From: Chondrosia reniformis
Taxonomy: Eukaryota > Porifera > Demospongiae > Chondrillida > Chondrillidae
Assembly: GCA_947172415.1 (NCBI GenBank)
Contig: OX359189.1
Location: 6,152,501 to 6,216,500, forward strand
Direction of reading: 5' to 3'
Length of the DNA stretch: 64,000 bases
The translations under genes were made by a program, and so were the position numbers. Below the pieces are notes generated by a model. That model was not told where the DNA came from. It did not search any database and worked only from the letters and a program-made list of their open reading frames with translations. This document shows, piece after piece, positions 35,401-45,500 of this stretch. The stretch's first letter is position 1; every line of letters starts with the position of its first letter.

Positions 35401-36592
35401 GCTATAAAATGTTTGTTCCTTGCTTATTTACGTATACAGTGCTCAAAATATGCTATACGTGTTTTGCCTTTAACACGTGCTATAGCGCTACGGAACATAA
35501 CAGGAATAATGGCTGCACAGCGCTTGTTGTTGGCGTTGTTGCTGATGTGCTCCTCCATTTCAATTTGCCTTCCTACGCCTATGAGTTTGTGTGGGTAAGG
35601 TGTTGGTACTATACAATACTAGCTACATACAGTATATATATATTCTATCACGTACATGCTCACCATTAATCTTATAATATATACGGCCTAAATTTCTGTC
35701 TTCTCCATCATAGGTAATATAGAGATCCAGAGAATAGGAAAGCGAGGAGTGTACATTCTGGATTGTGAACATATTGGTAGTATTAGGGGGGTGTTCTTGA
35801 TGCACTTTACTTCCTTGCGCAATACTTAGTGTATATTTATAGACTTTTGTCAAATTAGGTGGTGTCCATACTACTGTTAAATTGAACAGTTGCGTGGGGA
35901 GTTTTTTGGCTGTCGATACCCTCAAGTTGGTTCTAAATGTACTTCTTCGATCTACATAAAATATATACAGTAAAATGAAACGTAAATTCGGTCGGAATTT
36001 TCAAATATATACATCCGTGCCAAAGCCAACCAGCCTGTATTAAAATTTCACCCCTTTGAAACTACACATTTGTTTGATAAGCGCATGCTCTTCTAATTTT
36101 TAGGCAAAGAGTGGCCTATCAAAGTTACTAGCAGTGGCCTTCGGCTTCGGCGACCCAATAAGAAATCGATCGCGAATTAATAGGCAGCGTGGCTCATGGG
36201 ATTTTAAGAAAGACGGGATCGTAGGCATTACTCAGCAAATCGCTTTTCAAGAGGAGAGGCGATTAAAAAGATTCCATACAATAGTGATCTATATTATATA
36301 TATTATTTTTATTATTAATATTTGAGTGCTTCATGTGCTAGGCACACTAGGTCTATTTAGACCCATGTAGCACTATACAACGATACATAATAGTCAAAAC
36401 TGATGAATGTCTACAGTTTTGCTATACCCATCTTCAATTACAAAGGACTTTATACATGCAACTACAAAAATCCTGTGTATATAAAATCACTGTAAAAACA
36501 GTTAAATGATCTATCCCAGGCTACTCACTTCTGTCTGATTCAGTAATTGATGACAGCAATAGACCCCACAGTAAATACCACAGAATTATCAT
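26433..36592 (-). CDS. Adhesion GPCR 2: signal peptide, FN3-like, EGFs, GAIN/GPS, 7TM
   Basis: 27 exons, 5' to 3': 36592-36529, 35951-35664, 35380-35279, 35205-35086, 34789-34664, 34583-34461, 34399-34277, 34166-34089, 33991-33960, 33528-33389, 33250-33121, 32908-32794, 32322-32190, 31727-31610, 31529-31477, 30989-30866, 30409-30309, 30210-30099, 30036-29883, 29715-29646, 29563-29497, 29405-29317, 28758-28611, 28092-28051, 27955-27890, 27317-27197, 26488-26433. Phases agree: 2895 nt, 964 aa. Signal peptide 1-21, FN3-like 22-117, EGF region 118-341, GAIN 342-623, 7TM 624-884, tail 885-964. The role is as for GPCR 1, its tandem paralogue. Less certain points are the acceptor at 33528 and the donor at 33121 (GTTGAT; chosen because it gives 130 nt, as in the paralogue). 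Confidence 0.86.
26593..27035. repeat. 220-bp tandem duplication in a GPCR 2 intron
   Basis: TATTACATATATACGTATCT occurs at 26601 and 26821. The two ~220-bp copies share TAAGACTAGCTTCAAGG, GAGCAGAGATCCCTCCTACT and GACAGCAACACATTGCAATA with a few substitutions. It lies between the last two coding exons, and I see no exon in it. Confidence 0.85.
27560..27592 (-). other. Decayed hammerhead-like core
   Basis: On the minus strand, CTGAAGA (expected CTGATGA), a paired GACCC/GGGTC helix and CAAAA (expected GAAAC). Two core substitutions should abolish activity. It lies in an intron of adhesion GPCR 2. Confidence 0.45.
28051..30409 (-). CDS. 7TM domain of adhesion GPCR 2
   Basis: Exons of 101, 112, 154, 70, 67, 89, 148 and 42 nt; all except the sixth (95 in GPCR 1) match the paralogue in length. 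Landmarks: [61 protein letters not shown]. The cytoplasmic tail that follows (27955 to 26433) contains DPAPYTEYKTEETNI at its end. Confidence 0.9.
30866..31529 (-). CDS. GPS exons of adhesion GPCR 2
   Basis: The 53-nt and 124-nt exons encode VYCAFLEFGE, then GWSTEGL and [13 protein letters not shown]. Exon lengths and phases are the same as in GPCR 1. The HLT triad is intact, so autoproteolysis is predicted. Confidence 0.88.
33691..33929. mobile_element. Long inverted repeat with hammerhead cores in both arms
   Basis: Arms starting AAACTACT (33691) and ending AGTAGTTT (33929) are complementary over about 100 bases each, around an AT-rich centre. The right arm has an intact core on the plus strand. 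The left arm has its minus-strand counterpart, in which GAAAC has become AAAAT. It lies in a GPCR 2 intron, about 30 bases from an exon. Fold-back ends with hammerheads are typical of Penelope-like element termini. Confidence 0.65.
33867..33897 (+). ncRNA. Hammerhead ribozyme core with perfect stem II
   Basis: CTGATGA at 33867-33873, stem II GACCTC / GAGGTC (33875-33880 with 33887-33892) around TGGATT, then GAAAC at 33893-33897. All invariant core bases are present. Stem I would use ATCA before the core and TGA downstream of GTTTGATT. Stem III would be very short, as is usual for this class, and I cannot confirm it by eye. Confidence 0.6.
34089..35380 (-). CDS. EGF-like exons of adhesion GPCR 2
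   Basis: Six phase 1-1 exons. The four central ones (120, 126, 123, 123 nt) are full calcium-binding-type EGF repeats, for example DINECANSNPCEQNC and CINTNPGFYCSC. The first (102 nt) is atypical (CVDWGGDFTDSSC). The last (78 nt) is a shortened repeat with only four Cys (CENHNCSCEEGF). Confidence 0.85.
35509..35594 (+). other. Orphan signal-peptide-like exon, antisense in GPCR 2
   Basis: ATG 35509 opens MAAQRLLLALLLMCSS and ends at a strong donor (GG|GTAAGG, phase 2). It lies on the plus strand inside an intron of the minus-strand GPCR 2 gene, in a locally CpG-richer stretch. I found no continuing exon before the next gene at 37809. It could be an unplaced first exon, a duplicated remnant, or chance. 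Confidence 0.3.
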
Positions 36593-37808
36593 TTTGGTTT
36601 GAGCTGAGTTTACTCTTGGAAAGTGGCTTATCATAGGCTAGTTAGAGCTTTTATGTCAGTTTTAGATGTCCAGCTAAGCTTTTCCTACTTTGTACGCACG
36701 TATAATATGCCAGTTGCCTGTAAGATTAATTGAATATTTAATGAAGAGTTTTCACACCATCTACACACAAGTGTATATGAAGCATACTGAAATAATAGGA
36801 TAGAATACGTATATAAACGGAGCAGAATAATACTTATGTATGTATAGATGAAATGGAATGTACCTCTATACTGCATGGGATATAGGTACCATGTGCACTG
36901 GTGACAATTTTCATCATATGAACTGATTTATTGGTAAAAATAATTCCTATCATCTGAAAAAGTTACAATTGCAGTATATAGGAGTTTTGCTCTGTAGTCA
37001 TATTTAGTCTATGCATATGCAGTTTTTCATTCACCTTTATATATTGATTTATTTTACAATCAATTATCATATTGGATGGAAGTTTTGAATTATTTGTTTA
37101 GTTTAATAGTTACTAAGAGTTATTATTCAAAACATAAGGAGCCAGATTGCTGTGTATAGCTTAAAATATATATTGTGATAATACCTCATGATCAGTGGAT
37201 TTTATATCACTTTTGATTTCTTACACAATGCAGTTTAATATATACCTAACAATTCATTACTGGCTAGGCATTATCAGTCTTTATTACAAATTTATATAGG
37301 TACTCTATCACCAAAAACAATGACTTTCTAGTAAATTCCCGAGGCTACACCCTCTTTGAATAATTTTGTAGCATAATGTAATACACGTATTTACAAGAAA
37401 TAGATGATTTTTCCAATTAAGTGTTCTTATAAGCAAAAGCATTTAAACAGAATAGTAGTGTACACAATAACTAATATCAGGTTTCCTATATATGTACGTA
37501 GCTTAGAAGTAGCTTTCAAACTTAATGCAATTATGTTACGTATGTATATATATATGTACGCATAATGTCCCCACACAGTGGAAGGCCTACATATGGAAGT
37601 GTTATTTCATTGTTCTATTATCTAAGATATATAACTGGAATGGTAAATCACCAAAACTGGCAGCTTCTATCAAATAAACTCAATTAGGTAGCTATTGTAA
37701 TAGTAGAATAGTTTTATATTTGGAAATTTGTATAGACCCTGTGTATAAGGAGTTTGAATCCATAAGGTTTACAACTGTGACTTAAACTTCTGACAGATTA
37801 ACAACGGA
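36593..37808. other. Divergent intergenic region
   Basis: 1.2 kb between the start of adhesion GPCR 2 (minus) and the orphan membrane protein (plus). AT-rich; no gene. The promoters of both genes should lie here, but I see no element I could name. Confidence 0.5.
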
Positions 37809-40025
37809 ATGATACTAGTTTTACTTCTTCTAGTGCTGTTGTCAACTAAAGGCAGTTCACCTTGTAAGTACTAATAAACTTTAAATTGTCTATATATAGC
37901 CATCTTCAGTACTTCGTTATACATATAATATAATTTTGGTAGACATCTGCATAACAATATTAAAGGAATTCTATAAGAGATGTTTGTGAGTATAAATTAT
38001 TATAGAAATAGGTACCAATAAACTTAGAAACAGAATGTAGTTGATCATGAGGTATCAAAATGTCATCTGTACTCTATCTCTCTCATGCATTATCTACGTA
38101 TATATGTTCCCATTACTAGCTGTTAAGAATTACTGGATTATATATATGTACTCTATAGGTTATTTGGAAATTGTACAACTTTGTCCTATTCTACCTCTAA
38201 AAGGAAAACCTTTTATCAGTCTGAGTGTCAGAGTGAGTTGCTACATTCGTAGGTACATATATGTACTGTATATGATTATTAGTAGAGAATACTATGTATC
38301 AGTCAAATTTGTTTATTTATTGTAACTGTCTAGTAATATGCAAACCCTCTCCATATTATAGGGTACAGAATATTGTAAAGCAGCTTCTTACTATTCAGTA
38401 GAATTACTTGGTAGAGATACCAAGACAGCGTTTAATTTGCCCATTCTAAATCCATTGGAATTTTCATATGCTATCACCCTAGATCAGTTACCTGATTTGA
38501 CTGGTCATTACACACTATATATCAGGGCCCTATCAAGGACATGGGAACCCATTAGTGTAGCAGTGCAAGGTCAAGTGTGTAAGGACTATGTACATACATA
38601 TTACGTAAACGTTTTGCTTATAACAATAACCACAACATATGCAAGAATACATAGTGGTACTGAAATAAGATTTCCTCAATTTTGCATTGTCTAGACTATA
38701 TGCATACTCAATGTGTTCACTCATGTCTAACACTCTTCACAGCAATACAATACGTTTACAATTGCAAAAGATCAATTATCAGTGAACAACATAAAATCTC
38801 AAGCTTATGTCCAACTTTTAATCAAACAAGGAAAATGTTTGACTGTCAAATTCAATGTAAGTTTGCTTGCGAGACTCCACAACTTGCTAGTTACAGAATT
38901 ATATTGGAAAACCAAAGAAACACAAGCACCACATTAAGGAAAGGAACTGTCGGTTGTCCAGTTCTTCTACCTTGTACAGAATCTAATTCTGGTCTTATTC
39001 AAATACAACCACTAAATCAAGCAGGAGAGGTCTTACCATCAGTTGATCTTGGCTGTCCACATGAAACTGACAATCCTCCAACGGATGAAAAGAGTAATTC
39101 AACAGGAGTTAGTGATATACCAAATGTGGAAATGCCTGCACTTGATGGAAACAGCAGCAATTCAGGGTCAGCTAATCATTCGGAAAATAACAAAGAATTT
39201 TATATCAGTAAGTTCTATAGGAAGGTATGCAAATCACACAAGTGTACTCAGGCTGACAAAATATTTCAATTAGGAATCAATTTGTCTCTATAGAGTGAGC
39301 TAGAGCAATTTAAAAAGTTACTAACATTACCTTTACTCATGGTGTGTGTTTACGATTTTACTGATTCAAGCCAATCTAGATCTTAATAGCAAATAAAGTT
39401 AAACTTATTTGTTACAAATTAATAACAGGAATGGATTGATTTAATGTATCATTTATGTTGTAAATTATTCCTTCTCAACCACTTCTATAATATAGTAACA
39501 ATAGCTGTGATATGTGGGATAGTGCTACTATTGTTTGTGGTGGTTGTAACATCCTGGATTCTTTGCTACATCAAACAAAAAAGGAAGCAAGATACAAATC
39601 CTGCAGTTCAATCACAAGAGATGCAAGAAAGGTCCAGGTTGGACAGTCACTCAAATAGACAGGAAAGTGCTTACTATGAGAGCATAGATTCTATCAGAAG
39701 AGCTATGTCAAGCCCTCATACTATGTCTAGCAACATTAATGCCAATCAAAAAACAGTAAGACAAGTAGGAAACACTGATGCTGCCCAACAAAGACATTTA
39801 CAACAGAGTTCAAATGTTACTCCATGGATGGAAAGTTGTGGGGAATGCCTTGAAGCTTCAACAGAGGGAGTAGAAGTTTGCAATCAAGATGCTGATTCAT
39901 CAAGGTATTACTCAGTGGTTAATCAAAATGGAGATTACAACATTCAATTTGATTTAAGAGGTGCCAGGAATCTTCAGGCCATCAGTGTCATTAGTTCTTG
40001 TGACAGTGAACATGAGTACATCTAA
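37809..40025 (+). CDS. Unrecognised type I membrane protein with tyrosine motifs
   Basis: Five exons with agreeing phases: 37809-37863, 38159-38232, 38362-38569, 38743-39207, 39496-40025 (TAA); 443 aa. The first exon is a signal peptide (MILVLLLLVLLSTKGSSP). The ectodomain (about 19-267) has scattered Cys and N-glycosylation sequons but no domain I can name; the segment around YAITLDQLPDLTGHYTLYI has a beta-sandwich look. One transmembrane helix follows (ICGIVLLLFVVVVTSW), then a basic stop (KQKRKQ) and a ~150-residue tail with YYESI, YYSVV, DYNIQF and a C-terminal EHEYI. Those YxxI/V motifs could recruit SH2 proteins; that is inference. A receptor role is plausible, but the ligand is unknown. 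Confidence 0.75.
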
Positions 40026-41070
40026 TTTACCTAGTAATTGGCAATTCACATCCTAATTCTAGATGTGATTTTCTGCATGGTTTGCTATGTTTATATGAGA
40101 ACAAAGATATTAACATTGTATCCACTTATTTTCCATCATGTAATTATATATATAAACATCTGGTTACTGCAAACATAAACTCAACTACAACATATTTAAT
40201 TTTTACACTTGCAGTTTCAATTTGAGCTTCAATTGTTTTTATATTAGACAATAGATATCCCTGCTTAAAAGATATACGTACAAGCTATCTAAGAACCCAC
40301 AATAGGAAATCCAGAATTTTGTCTTTTCCTTGTCACTTTCCCTACAGATTATGACTTTGTGATTTAATACTTCTAATTATATCACTTTGGTTTCCTTATA
40401 ACTTCATAGAATGACTTGATGTATTGCTCGGTGTAAGAGACAACATATATAGCCCTAAATAATAGGAAAGGGAAAGGAGAACATACGAAAAATATTCTCA
40501 TCCAAAATTATATATAATACACAGTGCCAAAATGATCTAACTCCTGAGATATCTACAATTACAATGCTTTTGATATAAGTAATGCATTGTGATTTTGAAT
40601 GAGAATATACATATTGATCACTAATGTTCACTCTCAAACATGACTAAAATGGAACATGTCCACACCAATGTAGATATTATTAAGAGTATCTGTAGGAATA
40701 ATTGTCATTATCATCACTATATACGTATATGTACAATGTGTCAATCACATTTCAGCTTTATAAGAAATTTCGGATTCCATTTAAAATGTCATGATCACTT
40801 TCTATTAGTCACTTCATTGAACACATATCTTGTACGTACGTATATATAGACAATTCTCTTGAGTGATACTGATAATTAGTCCTCACAACTTGCTATCAGC
40901 TTGACAGTTTACAGTTTTACAGCGAAATGAATCAGGTCAGAACTAGTCTATATAGGCATCTAGCACCTATATAAGAAAAAAGAAAAAATACTTTCATATA
41001 GAAGTTAAGATTTGGCAGGTATAATACATATGTAGATATATAGTGAAATATATATTAATCACGATAAAGA

Positions 41071-41275
41071 AAAAGACAAAGACTCCCAGGATCACTGATG
41101 AAGGGTGGAATTCCCAGAAACGGCTGTCTGACCCAGTGGAGAAGAAGATGAAAGAAGGGAAAAGAAGGAAGAAAAGACTCCTGTATCTTCATCTAAAGCT
41201 TTCTTTAGGTTTAGTTCCCCTATAGGCTCTTTTTACAGAATAGGCATATAGCATGTAGGAAAATGGTATCTTAGA
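41071..41275. repeat. Dispersed about 200-bp repeat, copy 2
   Basis: Homologous to 21258-21460 in the same orientation (GATGAAGGGTGGAATTCC, CCCAGTGGAG, TCTTCATCTAAAGC, TTTAGTTCCCCTATAGGCT). Confidence 0.7.
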
Positions 41276-41735
41276 TTTTTCATTAGTACAACAGTTATAT
41301 AGATTTGACATGTAAGCAGAGGTGCTTACCTCACAATCACAACCATACTTTCAGAACGTAGGAATTACAACAGAGATTTAGGTCATTTCCTGTCATTGGT
41401 TCTTCCTAATGCCAGGACACGAGGAAGTTTGCTATTAAGGAAGCTCAATGATCAGTTAATACTTACTATCATGATAAGGTTGTCCTGGTAGTTGAAGTCC
41501 ACTGATTCACATTTCTACATGACAGTAAAAACCAATTTTGTATTAATTAGCCAGCTGTGTTTTCTGCGACAGCATCATGACATTTGAACAAAAGTAGTTG
41601 CATTTACTATCCCTAAGGAAGCACTTGTGGTTAATTAGTATCTGTGTTGCTAAATGTCTCTCCCACTGGTTTTGTTTGGCAAAGGTATTTTCTCCAAATG
41701 GGAGAGTATACTATAAAGATATATATATAGTCAAA

Positions 41736-41830
41736 TAGCCACTCAAAACTTGTATGCCATACTCATGAGTCCTAATTAGGATGAAAGGGCTGTCTATATG
41801 GTTTGACCATCTTTAATTTTTGAGTGGCTA
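41736..41830. repeat. 95-bp element with 13-bp inverted ends
   Basis: TAGCCACTCAAAA at 41736-41748 and TTTTGAGTGGCTA at 41818-41830 are exact complements. The interior is non-coding. Possibly a very small MITE. Confidence 0.45.
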
Positions 41831-42571
41831 ATGGGTCAGTTACAGCTACTACTTTCATTACTGTGACTACTACCATTACTGTGACTATATACAATACCTT
41901 GGCTCCCATCTAGCTAACTTTGGTTCCACCCTTTGCTCATTGCACTCCTCAGGAGACATGAGTGGGTGGGGTAAATCCAGAGTCTAATGATGAGACATCA
42001 CAACTTTCAGATCGACTTCAGATCTTAAAGTCCCCCTACTCAAAAAGACTGCTGTTAGGATAGCTGACAAGGAAACCATGCCATGGGACAAAGAAGAGGT
42101 GGAGGGGCGCTGTTGTATCTGATTTGCAGGCAATAGTAAAGGTCCTGGAGCACTTTGTGTCAGGATATCAGGAATAGTGGAGCTGTGCTGTGAAAGGTTG
42201 CTGAGTTGGTAGCATCTAAGAGGTTATCAGATGATGTGGTTGGAAAGCTACCCTTTTGTCTGGGCTCTAGACAATCTAATTAGCTGATAAGCGAGTCCAG
42301 ATGTAAGCTCAGCAAACAGAAAGTCCACAGCTGGATGTTTAGAATGTGATTGCGAAGAGTTTGCACAAACGGTGTGATTGGGAGACGAGACATTAGGGTT
42401 TCTGCAATTACTTATCCAGGGATTTCTCCCTAGGGCACCGCTAGGCGGCAGATGTAATGACGTATATGCTATAATCAAATTAATGGAACTCCATTGTTTC
42501 TAAACAAAGCGTTCAGTTGACATCTTGTGCTAGCTGCCAGCGATGGTGTCGATTTCTCTGTAACTGAAGCT

Positions 42572-45500
42572 ATGAAGCTAATGAGCATTTTGGTACGTCG
42601 TATGAAAGACTACTTTATGCTACCATCATAACAACTAAAGATATTCTATATATTCCTGACCTTTAGGTTGCCTGGAGTTTGCTAATACTGTTGCAAGATA
42701 TATGTGAGTTACATGCACTATACGATCGTAGATCACCCGTTTATGTGAGCGTATACAAAATTTGAAACTCCAACTGTTCGTGTGTTCTTGTGAGCTCTTA
42801 AATTCAATCATTTTGTTTGCATTTTCAGCGGTTGCTGCTGTAACAGTCACACATGTTAAGATATCCCATGAGCTTATGGCAAATAACAGTGAGTAAATTG
42901 TTAGTGTTTTTACTCGCGGTCTTCTTTCGTAAAGCTTGCATGGTGCAACCTTTATGTTCCTGCGTAATGTTGAATAACTTACCACAATGGATCAAAGAAA
43001 TCGGTAATATTTCACTTTTTAAGAAATAATCAATATTTTGACTAACTCCTCTATATAAATGACTAATTGTACACCCAAACTATCATCTTATGTATATGTA
43101 CTGTACTTGCAGAACTCCCTGATAGATCAGCCCATTTGAGCTGAAGGTACTTTCCCGATTACAAAATAAAATTGATGATGATGATGTTTGTAATTGCTAT
43201 AGGTTAATTGAGTGAAGCAATCTTTACCCATTGCCCATTTAGGTGTCATACAGCAGTGTTCATTGCAATGTTCTGCTACCTTAGAGTGCGGTCTTGCCAC
43301 CTATGAACACAAGGGAGACTGTAAGAGCAGGTGTCCTGATGGATACATTGGTGACACATTACAGAGGAAATGTGTCACTCCTTTAGGTACATAGCTTAAG
43401 AAAGCTGCTAATAGGTCACTTCTTGAACTGCATATTCATTATAAATAATTATATTTTCAATATACAGTTAAGCCATTTTGGTAACACGACTATGTAGCAT
43501 TTTTTCCTTTAATGTACTGTATATGTATACCTTTTGTACTACATATAAGTATGGTACTGCATGGCTAATATACGTATTGCATTGTATAGCTATGTATGTG
43601 TCAGTGTGATTTGCAGTTTCTATGAACGTATGATATTGTAATCTTTTTTAATATAATTTAGTGTTTTATGGTGTAAGGCCAAGACCCAGCTTGGTGCTGA
43701 ATGCAACAGATTTTGAAACCATCCTTCCAAAAAATACTCCTCCTGGGTCTTTCATACTTGGAATAGGCTATGTCATTCTGCATCGACTAACAGAACGGCC
43801 GGCAGTTATATCTCCCCTTTTCCTGCAAACAGATAATTTTCATTTTCCTTTTATTATTAATGAAAGATCAGGAACTGTAACTACGCTTTATGATTTAGAA
43901 GTAGGAAAGTATGATATTCCTTTTTGGGTCATAGTTCAGCCATATGGTGTTGTCAACGGAACTCTCAAAGTTAATGTGATACCTAATTTAGGTAAGAGTA
44001 TAGTGTGTATTTATATTCCATAGTATTTATTGTTTGCAATTTATTTGTCCATTTTGGTAAGTGAGTACTAAATGTGATTTGTCTTTTTTTTAGTAAAGGT
44101 CACAGAGAGTCCTAAATCACTCTCTGTAATCACTGGAGAGACTGCTACATTCAACTGTTCTTACAATATGAGCCTAGGAAATCCTTATGAATTAATGATC
44201 TCCTGGTTCATTGATGGGCAAAAAGTTGAAGAAACAATGGCGTTTCCTGGAGACTTTACTGCTTTAATCAGAAGCAATGGATCACAGAGTCAGATTTCTC
44301 TAACCAACTATACTTTTCACTTGAATGATACAGAGTTGACTTGTGGCTTTGAATTGGATCTGGTTTATGGGGGAAGATTAGAAAGTGAAAAAGCAGTTTT
44401 GATTCTTGTAGAATCAGGTATGTATGTACGTATGTTTGAATTATATTGCAGTAATCATTTCCTTAATAGGCAAATTGTACTAGTATCTTGCAGAATATGT
44501 TCTTGTGAGACTTTTAGTCTCCAGTGAACTCCTATGTAAATACGTATGTATGTATGTATATAAGAAGTATTCATTGTTATATTCTGTGATAAATTCTATA
44601 GCCACAGCAATTCCACTTTTCACGGAATCTCCAAAGTCTGTTGTGGTCCTACCTGATAAGCCATTTAAGCTCAACTGTAATTTTACCTTAAATGCAAAGT
44701 TTGAACTGCTTTGGGTGATTAACGACTTTGCACACAGAGTTAACGAGCTACCAAAGGAAAAATATCAAGCTTCAGTAGAAGAACGATATTCTGTCCTCAC
44801 AGTTTTTCAAGCTGGGACTAATAAAACCACCTATCAATGTGTTTTACTTGACAGACTAGCAGGAATTCAAATCAGGAGTGAGGAAGCAGTGGTATTCATT
44901 GTTGGTAAGTTCAGAAAATCACTTTTTTTGATCAATTTACAATATACATATGTAGTTTGCTCAGAGGCCGGGATTGTTGGTAGTGTTCAGCTAATCGAAT
45001 CTGCCGAAGCAAATTACTGCCGAGTTGAGCTTTGGGTGCATTATATTTCTACACTGTTTATTGTATCAGTGTGTATGTAGTGTTTCTAGCGGGAGGTGAC
45101 ACCTTAGGGGCTGTGGGGGGGGGGGGGAGTTGACTAGGGCCAATGTCTTATTGTTAGGCTAAACGCAACCTCAGATCATATATTGTACAATATACATTGG
45201 ATTGTCTTTGATTAGATTGGGCTGCTCTGTGTTTTGTATTTTACATCAAGGGGACATATGACTGTTTAACTGGAAATCATATTTTTACATTCAAATTCTC
45301 ACAACATAATAGGTCATTTATATGTTTAATCAAGTATAACCAATGTTTCAGGCCATTGATAAAGCTATAATATGTATTATTGATTAAATTAGGGTATTCT
45401 TTATTTCATATACGTACTATACAAATATAGTGTACTGTTGAGGAAGACTCATTTGAATGTAATATATATATGTACATATTTGTATTCTTACTTCTAAGGT

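Larger units (their letters stand above)
40026..42571. other. Intergenic region with repeat copies
   Basis: No gene that I can support. It contains dispersed repeat copy 2 (41071-41275), a short inverted-repeat element (41736-41830) and a stretch (41936-41981) that belongs to the GGAGACATGAGTG repeat family. Reverse-strand reading frames at 42248-42478 and 42635-42985 have no domain; the second overlaps the signal-peptide exons of the next gene. Confidence 0.5.
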
